A DNA stretch of 64,000 nt from Trichobilharzia szidati (GCA_944472155.2 OX235275.1:24888436-24952435), one strand, 5' to 3'; counted from the first letter of the stretch, positions 21,830 to 32,719 are shown. Notes: generated from the sequence alone by a model not told the origin. Translations and numbers: made by a program.

Positions 21830-22040
21830 ATTCATGGGCCAATGAATCGGGTCCCAGTGGCTGAATGGTATACGAGCCAGCTTGCCTTGTAACCAGAAGG
21901 TCTTGGGTTCGAACCCCATGATGTGGGTGCTTACTGCCAATGATTCTCAAACTCGGTGAATGAATTTCAGCTGTCCGGTACTCCAGTGTTGGTTTTCAAT
22001 GGTTCGCTAACTAATATCACTCCGTGATCAACTCGTAAAA
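21830..22040 (+). repeat. SINE1, variant subfamily
   Basis: Starts GAATTCATGGGCCAATGAAT, head with TGGGTTCGAACCCC, decayed hammerhead (TGCCAATGATTCTCAAACTC), tail ending TCCGTGATCAACTCGTAAA. The tail differs from the main subfamily and matches copies at 24075-24655 and 54080. Confidence 0.75.
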
Positions 22041-22349
22041 TGTTAAAATATAAACCAATGATGGTATTTTGTCACTCCTATGATATAACTGTGCATATCA
22101 CAATTGTGCATTAAGTCAAAATAATAGTAGTATTTCCAATACAAATGATTCTATGAATGACAAACATGGAAAGGATGAACAAGATCTATAATTTTAACAA
22201 TTATGTGTCAAGTAAGGGCGTCTAAATGGAAAATCATACAGGCTTTATGCTTTGATGCCTCAGTAGACGTGGTTTTGTTTATGCACGGTGTAAGTTGTCA
22301 GCTTGATGCCCGCCCAACTATTCCTCTTTTTTGGGCTAGGCAAAGTTTA

Positions 22350-22690
22350 TTAGGTTACAGGATTTCATCATGAGCTGAGATTGGTTAGATTAAGATTGGA
22401 GGACATGGGAATATAACTGGACAACTGTTTTGTGAGTCTAGTTTGGGACTACAGTTTATCAGAACGCAACACCACAGGCATTCGAATCCAGAGTCTTCCA
22501 GTTACAAGTCGACCTGGTAGATTACTAAGCCACTGGGACCCAATTGAATGTCCCATGTAACTAGAAGGTCCTAGTTTCGAACCCTGGAGGTGGGTGTATA
22601 TTGTTGAAGCAGAGTCGCGAACTAGGTTGACGACATAGACGGCTGTCCAGCTCGGGGAGGCTTCGTGTGCTTTTGGAAGTGTGTGGGCCG
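22350..22690. repeat. SINE1 inverted dimer
   Basis: 22350-22545 minus copy (tail, hammerhead relic, head), then 22550-22690 plus copy starting at the head (AACTAGAAGGTCCTAGTTTC) and running through a hammerhead relic. Tails outwards. Confidence 0.72.
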
Positions 22691-23190
22691 TTGTTACTTC
22701 CCGGCTGACAACACCATGGAAGTTGATTGACTATTCGGGTACCTGATATGGAAAGAGAGTTAGTTTTGCGTGACCTCAGAGTTCAGAGAACAATTGCTTG
22801 AGGCCTGTCACACACGGCCTGTATGAACTGGTTTCTTGGATTGGTTCCGTGTTAGTAAACTTACCGCCGGTTACGGACCACTGTAGGGTAAGTCATGATT
22901 TAAAATTTTAGAGGTCGACCTTTTCTAAGACCTTTTGTCCTGAGTGGAGAGACAGCATAGCTGGCTGGCATGCTGGTCATCTGAGGGAAACATTTTACTG
23001 CTGTTACATCCCTGTTCCCCAGCAGTACACAAAGCCGGTAACTGCTTGTAGTCTAATCGCTATCCTAACAACCTTCCTGGCATGGTAGGACCTGCAGGAA
23101 CATTGGTTTCAGCCAGTGTAGCTTGTTGGATCATTGCGATGTGCAAGCCCGACCACCCCGTCAAGGTAGCAGATATCAGTCGGATGGCTT
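22690..23190 (+). repeat. Repeat E-like segment and flank
   Basis: 23085-23175 (GGTAGGACCTGCAGGAACAT, GATGTGCAAGCCCGACC) resembles 25210-25345 and 26703-26840. 22690-23085 is unassigned. Confidence 0.5.
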
Positions 23191-23370
23191 TCCAGCATTC
23201 TCTGTTTGTTTCCGAAAAATTCTCTAACCGATGTCAGCTCCTGATGAAATCTTAAAAACCAATTAAATCCCCGCAAAGTAGTTCGTCGGCTGGGAAACGC
23301 ACCCAGACTACATGTGGCGTGGTAAGGCAAGCAGAGTGTCATTGTACCCACTGACGCACCATCGAATATA
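23190..23370. repeat. SINE1 tail and a SINE2-like head
   Basis: 23190-23280 is a plus-strand SINE1 tail (CCGATGTCAGCTCCTGATGA, then TTAAATCCCCGCAAAG). 23281-23360 in reverse resembles a SINE2 head (GGTGCGTCAGTGGGTACAAT, then CCCAGCCGACG). Confidence 0.5.
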
Positions 23371-23689
23371 CGAATTATTATTATTAAAACGCCGAAAATG
23401 TTGTCAATAAACACAAGACACAACAAGAACAAGAAACAAAAATACCACTTACCAACTGGTCATTTCTACTTGAACATGTTAGGACTGGTAAGCGTTTCCA
23501 TGCAGAGTTTATAGCAGAACTAGAAAGGAAAAAACAACAAATTCCCATTATCTCTCTCTTCAATCATTACAAGCCGGTAAAAGATATGCCAAATTTAGTA
23601 ATCACAGTGATCATTACAACAGTTATAGGTATGAGTGCAACACACAGTCAATGAATTAATGATTGCTTTACCATTATTATTATTATTAT

Positions 23690-24660
23690 TCCAAGTTAGA
23701 CCATAGGCTGATATCAGTTAGAGAACCATTGATGACTACCAGGGAATACTAGACAGCTGTGTTTCGTCCTAATTTGGGACTCTGCATCCGCAGTACGCAC
23801 CCACCTCGTGGGGTGGGTTCGAACCCAAGGCAAGCTCGCATACCATACAGCCGCCACTGGGACCCCGACTCGTCAATGGCCACTGCATGAATTCTAACTG
23901 CTAATAATTCGTGATTTTAGCGCGACCATCAGCAGCCAATGTCATCGGTGGAAACTCCATCCTTAGTCCCGATGTGGATGGACGCCACTGGTCATGACTT
24001 CTCACTAGAAATCCAGGCAGGCAGTTAGGTTCTGTAACCAGCCACCAGCGAGCATCAGATTAATAGGTCGAGAATTAGTTTGTAGGTGTACTTCCGATGA
24101 GTCTCAAACTAGGCTGACGAAACAGCTGTCCAGTACTCCCTGTGGCTGGTTTCCAATGGTTCTCCAACTGATATAAATCCGTGATCAAACTCGTATAAAC
24201 AAATCTAATCCTTGCAAACCAAACTCTTGAAAATTAATTAATCTGATGCTCGCTAGTGAGTGACTTGCTACAGGACGAAGTTTCCTGGAGTTCTAGTGAG
24301 AAGTCATGACCAGTGAGGTCCATCCAGTCGGGAGTGAGGATGGAGTTCCAACCGATGACATTGGTTGGTGACAGTCGCGCTAAATCACGAATTGGGTGGA
24401 AGTTAAAATTCATGGACTGGCCATTGACCAGTCGGGTCCCAGTGGCTGAATGGTCGTCAACTAGCTTGCCTTGTAACCGGAAGGCCCTGGGTTCGAACCC
24501 CGGTGCAGTGGGTGCGTACTGCCGACGATTCCCAAACTAGGCTGACGAAACAGCTGTCTGGCAGTACTCCCTGTGGCTGGTTTTCAATGGTTCTCTAACT
24601 GATATCACTCTGCGGTCTAGCCTGAAACAAATAGAATCTCTACAAACTAATTCTTGAATT
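23690..24660. repeat. SINE1 inverted array (minus monomer, then 1.5 plus monomers)
   Basis: 23695-24063 is a complete minus monomer. 24075-24240 is a plus half monomer and 24240-24660 a full plus monomer of the variant subfamily. The last has box B GGGTTCGAACCCC and a hammerhead near 24510-24575 with core CCGACGA (U4 changed to C) but a long perfect stem I, GTACTGCC with GGCAGTAC. Confidence 0.82.
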
Positions 24661-24880
24661 ACTATTATTCCTTTAAATTCCGAGTGAAAAAAGGGCTGCA
24701 CAGTATTACAGTCTTCTTTAGCTAACTGGCTCCATGGTTGCGTAATTATCGCTCCCTCTCCTCTCACGAACTCTTCCATGACCAACTACGCTTTACGCTC
24801 ACCCAACCCGTCATCTCCTATTCCGCATCTACTCAAGTGATTGCCTGACTGGTTGGTGGTGCCTGATGTGTCCCTCAAAG
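24657..24880 (-). mobile_element. RTE-like LINE 3' end relic
   Basis: In reverse, the stretch ends with GGAATTTAAAGGAATAATAG, as in the LINE 3' ends at 4660 and 15350. Coding is decayed (GCTGCACAGTATTACAG and beyond). Confidence 0.5.
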
Positions 24881-25044
24881 GTCTCTCTACAGCACGCGTG
24901 TGTGTGTGTGTCTGATCCTTCTCTATTTTCTTCAGTATACTTATTGATTAGGTAGGCGATAGACCCTTAGATGAATCATTGCGAGAGTCCCATGTTGCTT
25001 ATCGTTTTTTTTTTGGTATCCTAACTTCTCTCTAGGTGGACACA

Positions 25045-25195
25045 CATTGCAGACGTGACTGATAGAATTCAGTCTGCAGTAAACACAAAGGACTAGACAC
25101 ACATGGCACACTAGTTACAAACTAGGGTCCAATCACAGGATAGTGTAAAAACACGCCACGTTATAATCACTAGAGGTTTCAGTCTAAATACTATC
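25045..25195 (+). repeat. SINE3 3' fragment
   Basis: GACTGATAGAATTCAGTCTG and CACAAAGGACTAGACACA match the downstream part of the SINE3 monomers at 50870-51640. Confidence 0.6.
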
Positions 25196-25209
25196 ATCGA
25201 AATACCCTC

Positions 25210-25350
25210 TATAGTATAGTAGTAGGACCTGTGTAAGGAACATCAATTCTAGTAACAATGTAACTTCGTCGTGTAACTGCGCGATATGCAAGCCCCACAG
25301 GCTTACCAACAAGTTAAAAGTGGCAGCTAGTCAGGAAAAAATACCATGGA
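25210..25350 (+). repeat. Direct repeat E, left copy
   Basis: AGTAGGACCTGTGTAAGGAA, then TGCGCGATATGCAAGC, then GTGGCAGCTAGTCAGGAAAA. The same block recurs at 26703-26840, so the pair brackets the PLE-B copy. Confidence 0.7.
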
Positions 25351-26690
25351 GTCACCAATATCCCCGGTTGTGGCAGATATATATTCATGGATAAGTGGGA
25401 AAACTTAGCGATTGAAATGTTCAGTCCCACCGCCCCATAAGTATGGTGCAGGTATGTAGATGACACATTTTAGAATATTTTTCGAACATATTAACTCAAA
25501 GGTGGAGGCGATTCGATTCACTTATGAATTGGAAAGTCAATCAAAAAGAGGAGCTTCCAATGTTAGATTGTAGCGTGAAAAGTAAAGAAGATGGGCAGTT
25601 GAACACACTAGTGTGTTTACAAGAAACTGACCCACACATTCAAACAGATATTTGGACTTTGGATTATCCCATCCTATATCAGTGAAAATAGGATTGGTGA
25701 AATTTTTAAGTGATAGAGCACAAAAGCTGTGTAGTACTAAGGAAAATTTAAGACAGGAAGTGAGGCATATAAGAGAAGCTTTGAAACCTCATAATTACCC
25801 TGATAAATTAATCAGCGATTGTGTAGGAAAATGTAAAAATAAAATAAATAATACTAGAAGTGATAGTAACAATAATAAGACTATTATTAACGACGACATG
25901 CATGTGTACCATGCGCAAGATAGTGACAACAACAACAAAAAGTAATCTAAATCATCAGTAGTAATCCCATGCAACGAAGGAACCTTGGAAACCTTACGCA
26001 GAATTCTTAACGAGGCAGGAATTAAAGTGACAATCAAACTCACAAACTCAGTTAGAAACAAGCTATGTTGGTCAAAGGTTCCTGTGGAGCCTTTAAAACA
26101 AAACAATTTAGTTTGTCTAATAACCTGCAATGATTGTCAGGTCGAAGGCATAGGTCAAAATAGTAGAACATGCGAGGTGACACTAGCGAATTATTTAAAA
26201 ACCTTGCAAGATCTAGATTAGTTGACCCGAATGATAAGATAAGAAATCTAGAGAATAGTTCAGCTAAGGTACTACACCATATGCAATTACACACAACCAT
26301 ACAATAGGATGGGATGGGATAAGATAACAGTTTTAAAATCTAATGTCACAGGGTGGAGGGAGAAATTCACAACGGAAGCCTCGCTTATCGAATCAACTGC
26401 AAACACATATAATAGGAATGATTCAACACCTGTCCACCCAGATATCCGGAAAATTCTACTACCTCAACGACGACAAATAGACGAGAACAAAGAAAACTAT
26501 AAAACTCAAGTGTCAAAGTCTTGTGATTACAAGTGATAATATGATTATGAACAATAAACAAATTTTGTTCGAAACTGTGTCATCCAGTGAATAATGATAC
26601 TGTTTCACTCACTGTGTGATAGATACGTCTAATATACCAACTAATATGGAATTACTTACTACCACAGTGCCCAAGCTTTACACACATATT
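25350..26690 (+). mobile_element. PLE family B copy (RT end, linker, GIY-YIG, 3' end)
   Basis: Forward frames: YVDD active-site block at about 25444-25475 (TGGTGCAGGTATGTAGATGA), then frame 25652-25945 with MDFGLSHPISVKIGLVKFLS, REALKPHNYPDKL and an N-rich linker, then 25985-26221 with RILNEAGIKV and GIGQNSRTCEV (EN), then ATVHPDIRKI-like end words near 26430. Stops and frameshifts break it. The 3' end to 26690 carries the hairpin listed separately. Confidence 0.82.
26542..26575 (+). ncRNA. Hammerhead-like hairpin in PLE-B 3' end
   Basis: GAACA (26549-26553) pairs with TGTTC (26566-26570), followed by GAAAC (26571-26575). The sister copy at 48734-48751 has GAGCA with TGCTC: both sides of the pair have changed together. 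The upstream core (ATGATTAT) is degenerate. Confidence 0.5.
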
Positions 26691-26702
26691 AACCTTTCTA
26701 GC

Positions 26703-26840
26703 ATGTTATAGTAGGACCTGTGTAAGGAACATCAGTACCAGTTACAATGTAGCTTCATCGTGTCATTGCGTGATATGCAAGCGCGACAGATTTACCACCA
26801 AGGTAAAAGTAGCAGCTAGTCAGGAAAAAATAACATCATT
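26703..26840 (+). repeat. Direct repeat E, right copy
   Basis: See 25210-25350. Blocks: AGTAGGACCTGTGTAAGGAA, TGCGTGATATGCAAGC, GTAGCAGCTAGTCAGG. Confidence 0.7.
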
Positions 26841-27049
26841 CACCACCACCACCAAAAAACAAAATTATGACAACAATAAACAGAGAGGACTCACGTAAGT
26901 TGTAAGGCATACTGTAGTATGTAGTGCGGTTCATAGCTTGAATAAGCAGACTGCAGGACAGATGAAAATCTATAAACATATGACAAATAATAATAATTAT
27001 TATTATAACTATAATTATAATTATAATAATAATAGAAAACTATAGAGAA

Positions 27050-27985
27050 ATAACAGAAGATAAGGGCAAAGTTCAACAATAGCGTCTGAAAGGGATGTGA
27101 ACGGAAACAAATGACCTTCAGTCGACCAATCATAAAAAATGAGGGATTTTCGCCCAAAAAAACATGACGTATATTTACAAGAAAATGCATGAAAACATAT
27201 TAAACAAGGTATCTTTCTCTGACTAAGTGACTCAAAAATACCTCCCAGTTGTAATGAGGAGTATCAGTTGCCAAGTTAGACTGGTTTCTGTACATGGGTA
27301 TTCACCAAGGTGACTAAAGATGAGCTGTTTTTTGTGAATTGTTTATCTCTCTTATCCTGTTGTGCAGTCTTCCCTAAAAGACCTCGGTTGGATTACTGTG
27401 GTTTCCAGTAAGAGGATCGACGACTACTTACCAGGGGAATGTGGATGACAAAACAAATTAAAACAAATGTTATCAACTCTAAATCTATCCCTAATTGTAA
27501 CCCTAACCTTAATCCTACCCAGTCGGTGATTATCTTTTGGACACGTGGGATGGATATGTGGGTAAAAACGTGGACAGTTTTTCGTTCGAAATCGGGCAAC
27601 GCGGGAAAAAGTGGGACAATTAAATATTTTAGGATATGGGCAAACGGGGAGAAAGTGGCCGATATGAGTAAAATGGGTTAATTATGTAACATGTTAACCC
27701 CCTTTTGCCCACGTCTTTGCCAACCAAAATTACCCATTTAGCCCACATTGGTGAATTCTCTGACTGGGTAATTAGGAACCTAATCCTAACCCTAACCCTA
27801 ACGAGCTATTAACACACTGTCCAGACAGTACTTAAAAACGTGATTTGGGTGAAATTTGCTCCTAAGTTGGTGAATAGATTTCAGCTATGATAATGACTAG
27901 GTGCCGTTAGACAACGACTAGCATGCGTTCAAGGTTATTGGAGCGTTCGCACTCCTGGGGTGCTATTGTTAAACTTCACCAAGAC
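27050..27985 (+). repeat. Dispersed repeat R, copy 2 (carries a MITE)
   Basis: Aligns with 18080-18760. It contains telomere-like CCTAACCCTAACCCTAACG at about 27785-27805 and an extra 251 bp at 27518-27768 absent from copy 1. Confidence 0.75.
27518..27768. mobile_element. MITE, Tc1/mariner-like ends
   Basis: 251 bp bounded by TA on both sides (27516-27517 and 27769-27770). Imperfect inverted ends: CCCAGTCGGTGATT and, in reverse, CCCAGTCAGAGAATT. No coding frame. The paralogous R copy near 18540 lacks it. Confidence 0.65.
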
Positions 27986-28335
27986 AGAAGTACGCGGGAG
28001 CGACAAGAAGACTCTAGAAGATCTAGATTTGACGGGTAATTTATATCGTCTAATGTCTAATGCAAACTTGAAGACTTGCAGGCAGGTGAACACCAACAAA
28101 CTGGCTGAAGAAGCAGTCAACGAAGATAAGACTCCAGGTGAACATAGAGAAATATGGAGGTGATGAAGATGCCTGACCAACCAACAACAGCAACAACAAC
28201 AACAATCACCACCAATCACTATCACCAGGAGAAATTGGAAGGAGTTCACCACTTCCTTTACTTATCTAGGAAGTATTGTCTCAACCACAGCCAGCCAGAA
28301 CGGATGAACGGAAATGAAATCGCATTTCATAAGTT
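27975..28335 (+). mobile_element. RTE-like LINE internal relic
   Basis: Broken frames read KKTLEDLDL (between the RT and C-terminal region), then KTPGEHREI, and in another frame FTYLGSIVSTT, the F-x-Y-L-G-S block that follows the RT palm. The same order appears at 41240-41600 and, reversed, at 36320-36615. Confidence 0.7.
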
Positions 28336-28537
28336 TTAACTGTATATCTTCTTGGTCTATAAAACGTGGCGAAAATCAACTTTCCACTAAGCTTTTTATT
28401 AGAAGATTTAAGTCTTCCTCCACGAAATAGCATCAGTCCCCAACTGCGCGTAGTAAGTGATCGAATCAGATTTCGTTTTCGACCAATGGGTATTCAGAGC
28501 AAGAGCTGTAGGAATTTATTAGCTGACCATTTACAAG

Positions 28538-28720
28538 GCGTCAGTGGATACAGAGATAGGACGCTTATTAACCACGTATGTGGCCTGGGGTTCGACGCCC
28601 AGCCGACGCAAAATACCTCGACTAGTTCACTAGTTCTCTAGTTTTCTAGTCTGTCCCATATCCGAGAAAAGGTGGATAGTTGGGAGTGGGTCTAGCGATC
28701 CTACCCCGGAAAATCAATCA
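28538..28720 (+). repeat. SINE2-like divergent copy
   Basis: Head GGCGTCAGTGGATACAGA with box-B-like GGGGTTCGACGCCC, then a body with GGTGGATAGTTGGGAGTGGG. The 3' tail is not clear. Confidence 0.45.
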
Positions 28721-29095
28721 CACAGCTGAAAAATTTCGAAGGACAGGAAAAATATTAAAAATACAAAACATTTCTAAGGCAGCTTCCTATGAATTAATTG
28801 GCTCACAGTTTCATCAGTCTCACACTGATGTCATTTATTTACAAGGCGAAAAAAAGATAAACACGAAGATGCAGTCAGTCCTCTGATCTATTGTGATCTC
28901 CAGCTGTCGAGCACAGAGCATATGTACTGCTCAGTAACAGTTCACTCCATCCACTTTGACGGCTGGCTGGGAGCTAGACATGGCCATTGAAAGTGGAAGA
29001 CATGAAAAGGCTAGCTAGCTAACTGTCTTTGATCATAGGTGCCTGTGTTCTATCTCCTATACGTATTAGTCGGTAGGTGTTATAGGGTGAGTAAT
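28720..29095. other. Unassigned sequence
   Basis: No gene or repeat family recognised. Confidence 0.4.
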
Positions 29096-29099
29096 ATTG

Positions 29100-29720
29100 A
29101 GTTGGTGAGGCGTTATCGGTCGAGTGCTGGGTAAGGAGGAGGGAAAATCAATCGACGAGATTGTGTGAAGCAGCCACATCGATTGAGATGGTTAAAACAT
29201 GTGTTACGCATGTGATATACCCAGCCATCGCCTTTATCGACAACAGCCAATATTAGCTGACTGACACTGGATGGATCAGGTTGGAAAAGAGTTAGTTGGC
29301 TAGTGGTGGTCAAACAAAAACACGGCTTCATCAGTCAGTGGAATCCATAACAGTTAGTTTGAGCCAGCCAGCTAGCCAGTCATGTAGGGAGGTGTAGGCT
29401 ACTGTCTTGTTGGGGTCCTCAGGACTTTAAGAACCAACGACGGCTGGAGACAATTGGTGATATGGCTCAAAGTCATCCTTGTCAATACCTGACACTGGTG
29501 CATCCCATCTCTGTGATCTGTCATATCCAATAGAGCTCTATTGATCTTCAATATTACTACTATTCTTTTCTCTTCACTCACACTTCTGTTTATAATCTCT
29601 CTTTTGAATCTGTCTTCATCCTCTTCTCTTGCTTTGTGTGGTACATTGAGGGATTGTGGCAACTCGAACTGCTGCATATCTGTGCAAAGTTCTACTTTGA
29701 AACCAGTTGGTCAGATTTCC
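29100..29720 (+). mobile_element. LINE (family L2) 3' end
   Basis: Nucleotide match to 10995-11513 and, reversed, to 56220-56780 (CATCGATTGAGATGG, GTGTTACGCATG, GACAATTGGTGATATGGCTC), ending GCAAAGTTCTACTTTGAAAC. Frames are broken. 5'-truncated. Confidence 0.75.
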
Positions 29721-29724
29721 TGCA

Positions 29725-30160
29725 TATTCATTGAGCTCTAGAGTGACACAGTGTGGTAGATGATAGAAACAGACATTTGCTGTCAGAACACACATTTCGC
29801 ACAGACAATATAAGTGCGGAAACAGAGCAGTGATCACCACCGCATAAGGCCATGCATGATGTTTTACCATCTCTCTTGTGGCAATAAAATATTAGACGAT
29901 GAGGGGAGAAGATACATGACTACGAATTAAGAGATACAGACACGGTCTAGACGGAAAATAATCCTGAAGAGGGTCAAAACAGTGGTAAAGGCGGTTGATC
30001 GATCAGTAGCTGTCCACGCTATTTGACAGTTACTGTGAAGCAGGATTACGAAGAAAAGCACGGATGAGACACCACACAATTAGGAAACAAACCATTATAA
30101 AACCAAACAGTATTGGATAGCCGCTTCGCACCCATTTCGAACTCTTCATCGATACATATC
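29725..30160. other. Unassigned sequence
   Basis: No gene or repeat family recognised. Confidence 0.4.
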
Positions 30161-30164
30161 TGCC

Positions 30165-30330
30165 AGGATTCGAACCCAGGACGTTGAGGTTACAAGGCGA
30201 TGTCCCTGAAAACCAACACTCGGTAATTAACCTGATGCTTACTGGCGACTGACTCCATACAAGAAGTTATCTGGAGTTCTGGCTAGAAGTTGTGACCAAA
30301 GGGGTTCACCACGTCAGATGAGACGACAGT
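30165..30330. repeat. SINE1 fragments
   Basis: 30165-30215 resembles a minus head (GCCAGGATTCGAACCCAGGA). 30215-30330 resembles plus tail and upstream body (AAAACCAACACTCGG, then GAAGTTGTGACCAAAGGGG). Confidence 0.55.
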
Positions 30331-30704
30331 TACTGGGGTACGTTACGTGGATGACATATTCGTGATAATCAAAAGAAACGACAAAACATACAAGTGAATA
30401 ATCAACATCTTCAACGACATCAACTTCACAATAGGACAAGAGGAATCCGGGGACAAAATTCCATTTCTGGACGTCTTAGTCAAGCGAACAACCATAGGAA
30501 AATTAGAAACTCCAGTTTACACAAAATTAACTCACATATACCATATACTCAATTACAACAGCAACAATCCAATAAATGGCACACAAGAAGAGTTGCATTG
30601 AAACATAATTCAAGAGAGCTAGGACACTAACTGCACCACTCCTGCCTTAAGGAAAATTGAAGAAAAAATATATCATGGACGTCTTCCAAAGAATTACGGA
30701 TATA

Positions 30705-31015
30705 TTAGATGGTTGGAGGCAATCACTAGGAAGCCTTGGACCTAGGTTTCGTGTTAGTTGGCACTCGTTAGCAAGGCATGTCTGCAACCTTGAAGAAACT
30801 CATGTCCCATCCCTCTGAGATTCGAACCCACGTCACCCAGCGCTGCAGTCACAGATGTTACCACTAAGCTATCTGGGCTAGCGATTTACCTCCAGTAAGG
30901 CTGTAGTGGATACTTTGATTGGACACTAGTAACTAGTGTAGTATGTCTAGTTCTTTCTTTGGTGCAGACTGAATTCTCACATCAGTCAGGTTTGAAATGT
31001 GTCCACCATTCTAGA
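30705..31015 (-). repeat. SINE3 inserted in PLE-E
   Basis: In reverse: TACTGGAGGTAAATCGCTAG, head with TAGCTTAGTGGTAAC (box A) and GGGTTCGAATCTC (box B), then the hammerhead, then the 3' part GATTGCCTCCAACCATC. It breaks the PLE-E reading between the post-palm and EN regions. Confidence 0.82.
30733..30777 (-). ncRNA. Type I hammerhead ribozyme (SINE3), one core change
   Basis: In reverse: stem I GCCTTG (30772-30777) with CAAGGC (30733-30738); core CTAACGA (30765-30771), which is CUGANGA with G5 changed to A; stem II GTGCCAACTAACAC; then GAAA; then stem III palindrome ACCTAGGT; then C17 at 30739. The core change should weaken or abolish cleavage of this copy. Another copy (43790-43830) has CTGACGA intact, so the family once had the full core. 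Confidence 0.75.
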
Positions 31016-31760
31016 TGGACATCCACTAAACTTCATCAGAAGACATCAACCCACAGACCAAACCAATCAAATCAAAGGTCCCAAAAGAAAACACAAAGAA
31101 AAGTGTCCTATCATATACAAAGAACATCTCCGAAATCGCTGTAAAACTATTCAAACCTTTTGAAGAAATTGATGTCTCACACTAACCAACAATATCACTT
31201 CACTCGGCTGACTCTATGTCAACCAAAAGAAGACTCAACAGCCAAAGATGGTAAAATCAACATCGTCTACAGAATAAATTACAACTGCTGTGAAAAAAAA
31301 AATTACACCGGTTAAACTGAACGCCCTCTTCGTCTTCGCGCATCCATGAACATAAACTTGCCGGTCATCAAAAGACATGATATCCACTCCTTCATATCAC
31401 TGCATACAGACAACCATGGACACCAATTCACTTGAGATAATGTTCAAATCTTAGACAGAGGAAAACACCAAAAATGTCAGAGAATTTCTAGATGCCTGGT
31501 ATTCAAGTGAATTCGCAATCAATAAATAGACACATTGACATAGAGAGAATTAACCAATCCAAAAGGAGGAAATCACGTGAACATGAGGTCAAACTTCAGA
31601 TTAAGGAAACCAATCAACACCGATACAAGTGAACTAGAAGAAGAGAAGAAAGCACACAAAAGCAATCATCAATAATCACGACGTTCAAGGTGACCAGGAG
31701 AGATGATTAATAAACTCCAAGGGGAATTATTAAATCCGCACTTCAAATTGAATTAATCCT

Positions 31761-31793
31761 CTGAGGATGTTGCCCAGTAAGGCGATGAAAACT
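31761..31793 (+). ncRNA. Hammerhead-like motif in PLE-E terminal repeat
   Basis: CTGAGGA (31761-31767) fits CUGANGA. A hairpin GTTGCC/GGCGAT around CAGTAA follows, then GAAAAC. A related block sits in the palindrome at 45370-45590. Stem III is short or absent. Confidence 0.45.
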
Positions 31794-31854
31794 TCTCAAC
31801 TAAAGTACCCAGAGCTCAGAGAACACAACTACACCAAAAACAGTTGATTGTCTA

Positions 31855-32045
31855 CAACATTGGTTGATAGTTGCGCTGTATGTTGTGAATTGGCAGAATT
31901 TGGAATTCATGGCCCACTGGATCGGATTCCAGTGTCAGGATAGTCTACGAGGTCACCTTGTAACTGGAAGGTGCCCTAAGCCAGGGATAAAACTGCTCTC
32001 CAGTACTACGCCTTGGTCTTCCAATGAATCTCTAAATGATGGAAC
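31855..32045 (+). repeat. SINE1 fragment
   Basis: TTGTGAATTGGCAGAATTTG, head CTTGTAACTGGAAGGTGCCC, then CTCTCCAGTACTACGCC. The hammerhead is deleted except for its 3' side. Confidence 0.7.
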
Positions 32046-32203
32046 ATTTTAATGAAGGGATATATAGATTGTGGAAGTAGACGACGCGTAACGTCATCAT
32101 GAAGGGATGGAAACCCGCAAAATCGTATGACGTAACCCGATCAAAGAAGCACGAACAAAGCGAAAGAGGAAGAGAGATAAGAGAGAGAGAGAGGAATACT
32201 CAC

Positions 32204-32386
32204 CTGGATAATTCATTAATCAATGCTATAAAACATTCATCATTAGCTGTCGTTGAAGGCCACTCGTTCAGTTGATCATAATAGTGAATAAGACTATGTT
32301 CATCATATACAAGGGATCCATGATCGCCTGGACGAACACTTGTTGGCGGTAATAATAAACCAGAGGATATCATACGAGATTCAAGG
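32204..32386 (-). CDS. Exon of a host gene (unknown domain)
   Basis: 183 bp on the minus strand between a TTCTACAG acceptor and a CAG|GTGAGT donor, open in one frame: ESRMISSGLLLPPTSVRPGD, then DEHSLIHYYDQLNEWPS and ECFIALINELS. It enters in phase 2 and leaves in phase 2. Its entry phase fits the exon at 34006-34258, giving a Ser codon at the join. No repeat in the window matches it, and codon use and residue mix look like a real exon. I do not recognise the domain; it may be a linker of the CUB-domain gene further upstream. Confidence 0.6.
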
Positions 32387-32719
32387 CTGTAGAATAAATA
32401 AAATAAAGCGTATATATATATACAGCGGTCTGATCACTTGAAAATATATATCTTGGCTTCCGTGTCTTGCCTTCTGGTGTTACACCACTACCAGCTGGTA
32501 CAAAATCCAAGGGTCAACACGACTCACTGACAGTTAATTCATTCTGATACGTATTAAGAATAGAAAAATCAGCGAAATAGTCTCTCTCTTTTTGTAACTT
32601 CTTAACCTCAAAACTGCACAGATACTTAAGGGTGGATGGATGGATGACACCTTCATTCTTTGTGATAATGATTTGGATACGAACACAATAATAATAACTC
32701 AATTCCATGATGCACATTC

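Larger units (their letters stand above)
30333..31850 (+). mobile_element. PLE family E copy, split by SINE3
   Basis: Forward words: YVDDIFVIIKRN just upstream of 30390, EESGDKIPFLDVLVKR at about 30440 (post-palm block), then after the SINE an EN domain near 31245-31500: YRINYNCCEKKNYTG, then HDIHSFISLHTDNHGHQF. The end word AWYSSE-like lies near 31490. The terminal repeat is at 31740-31850. Stops and frameshifts are common. Confidence 0.78.
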
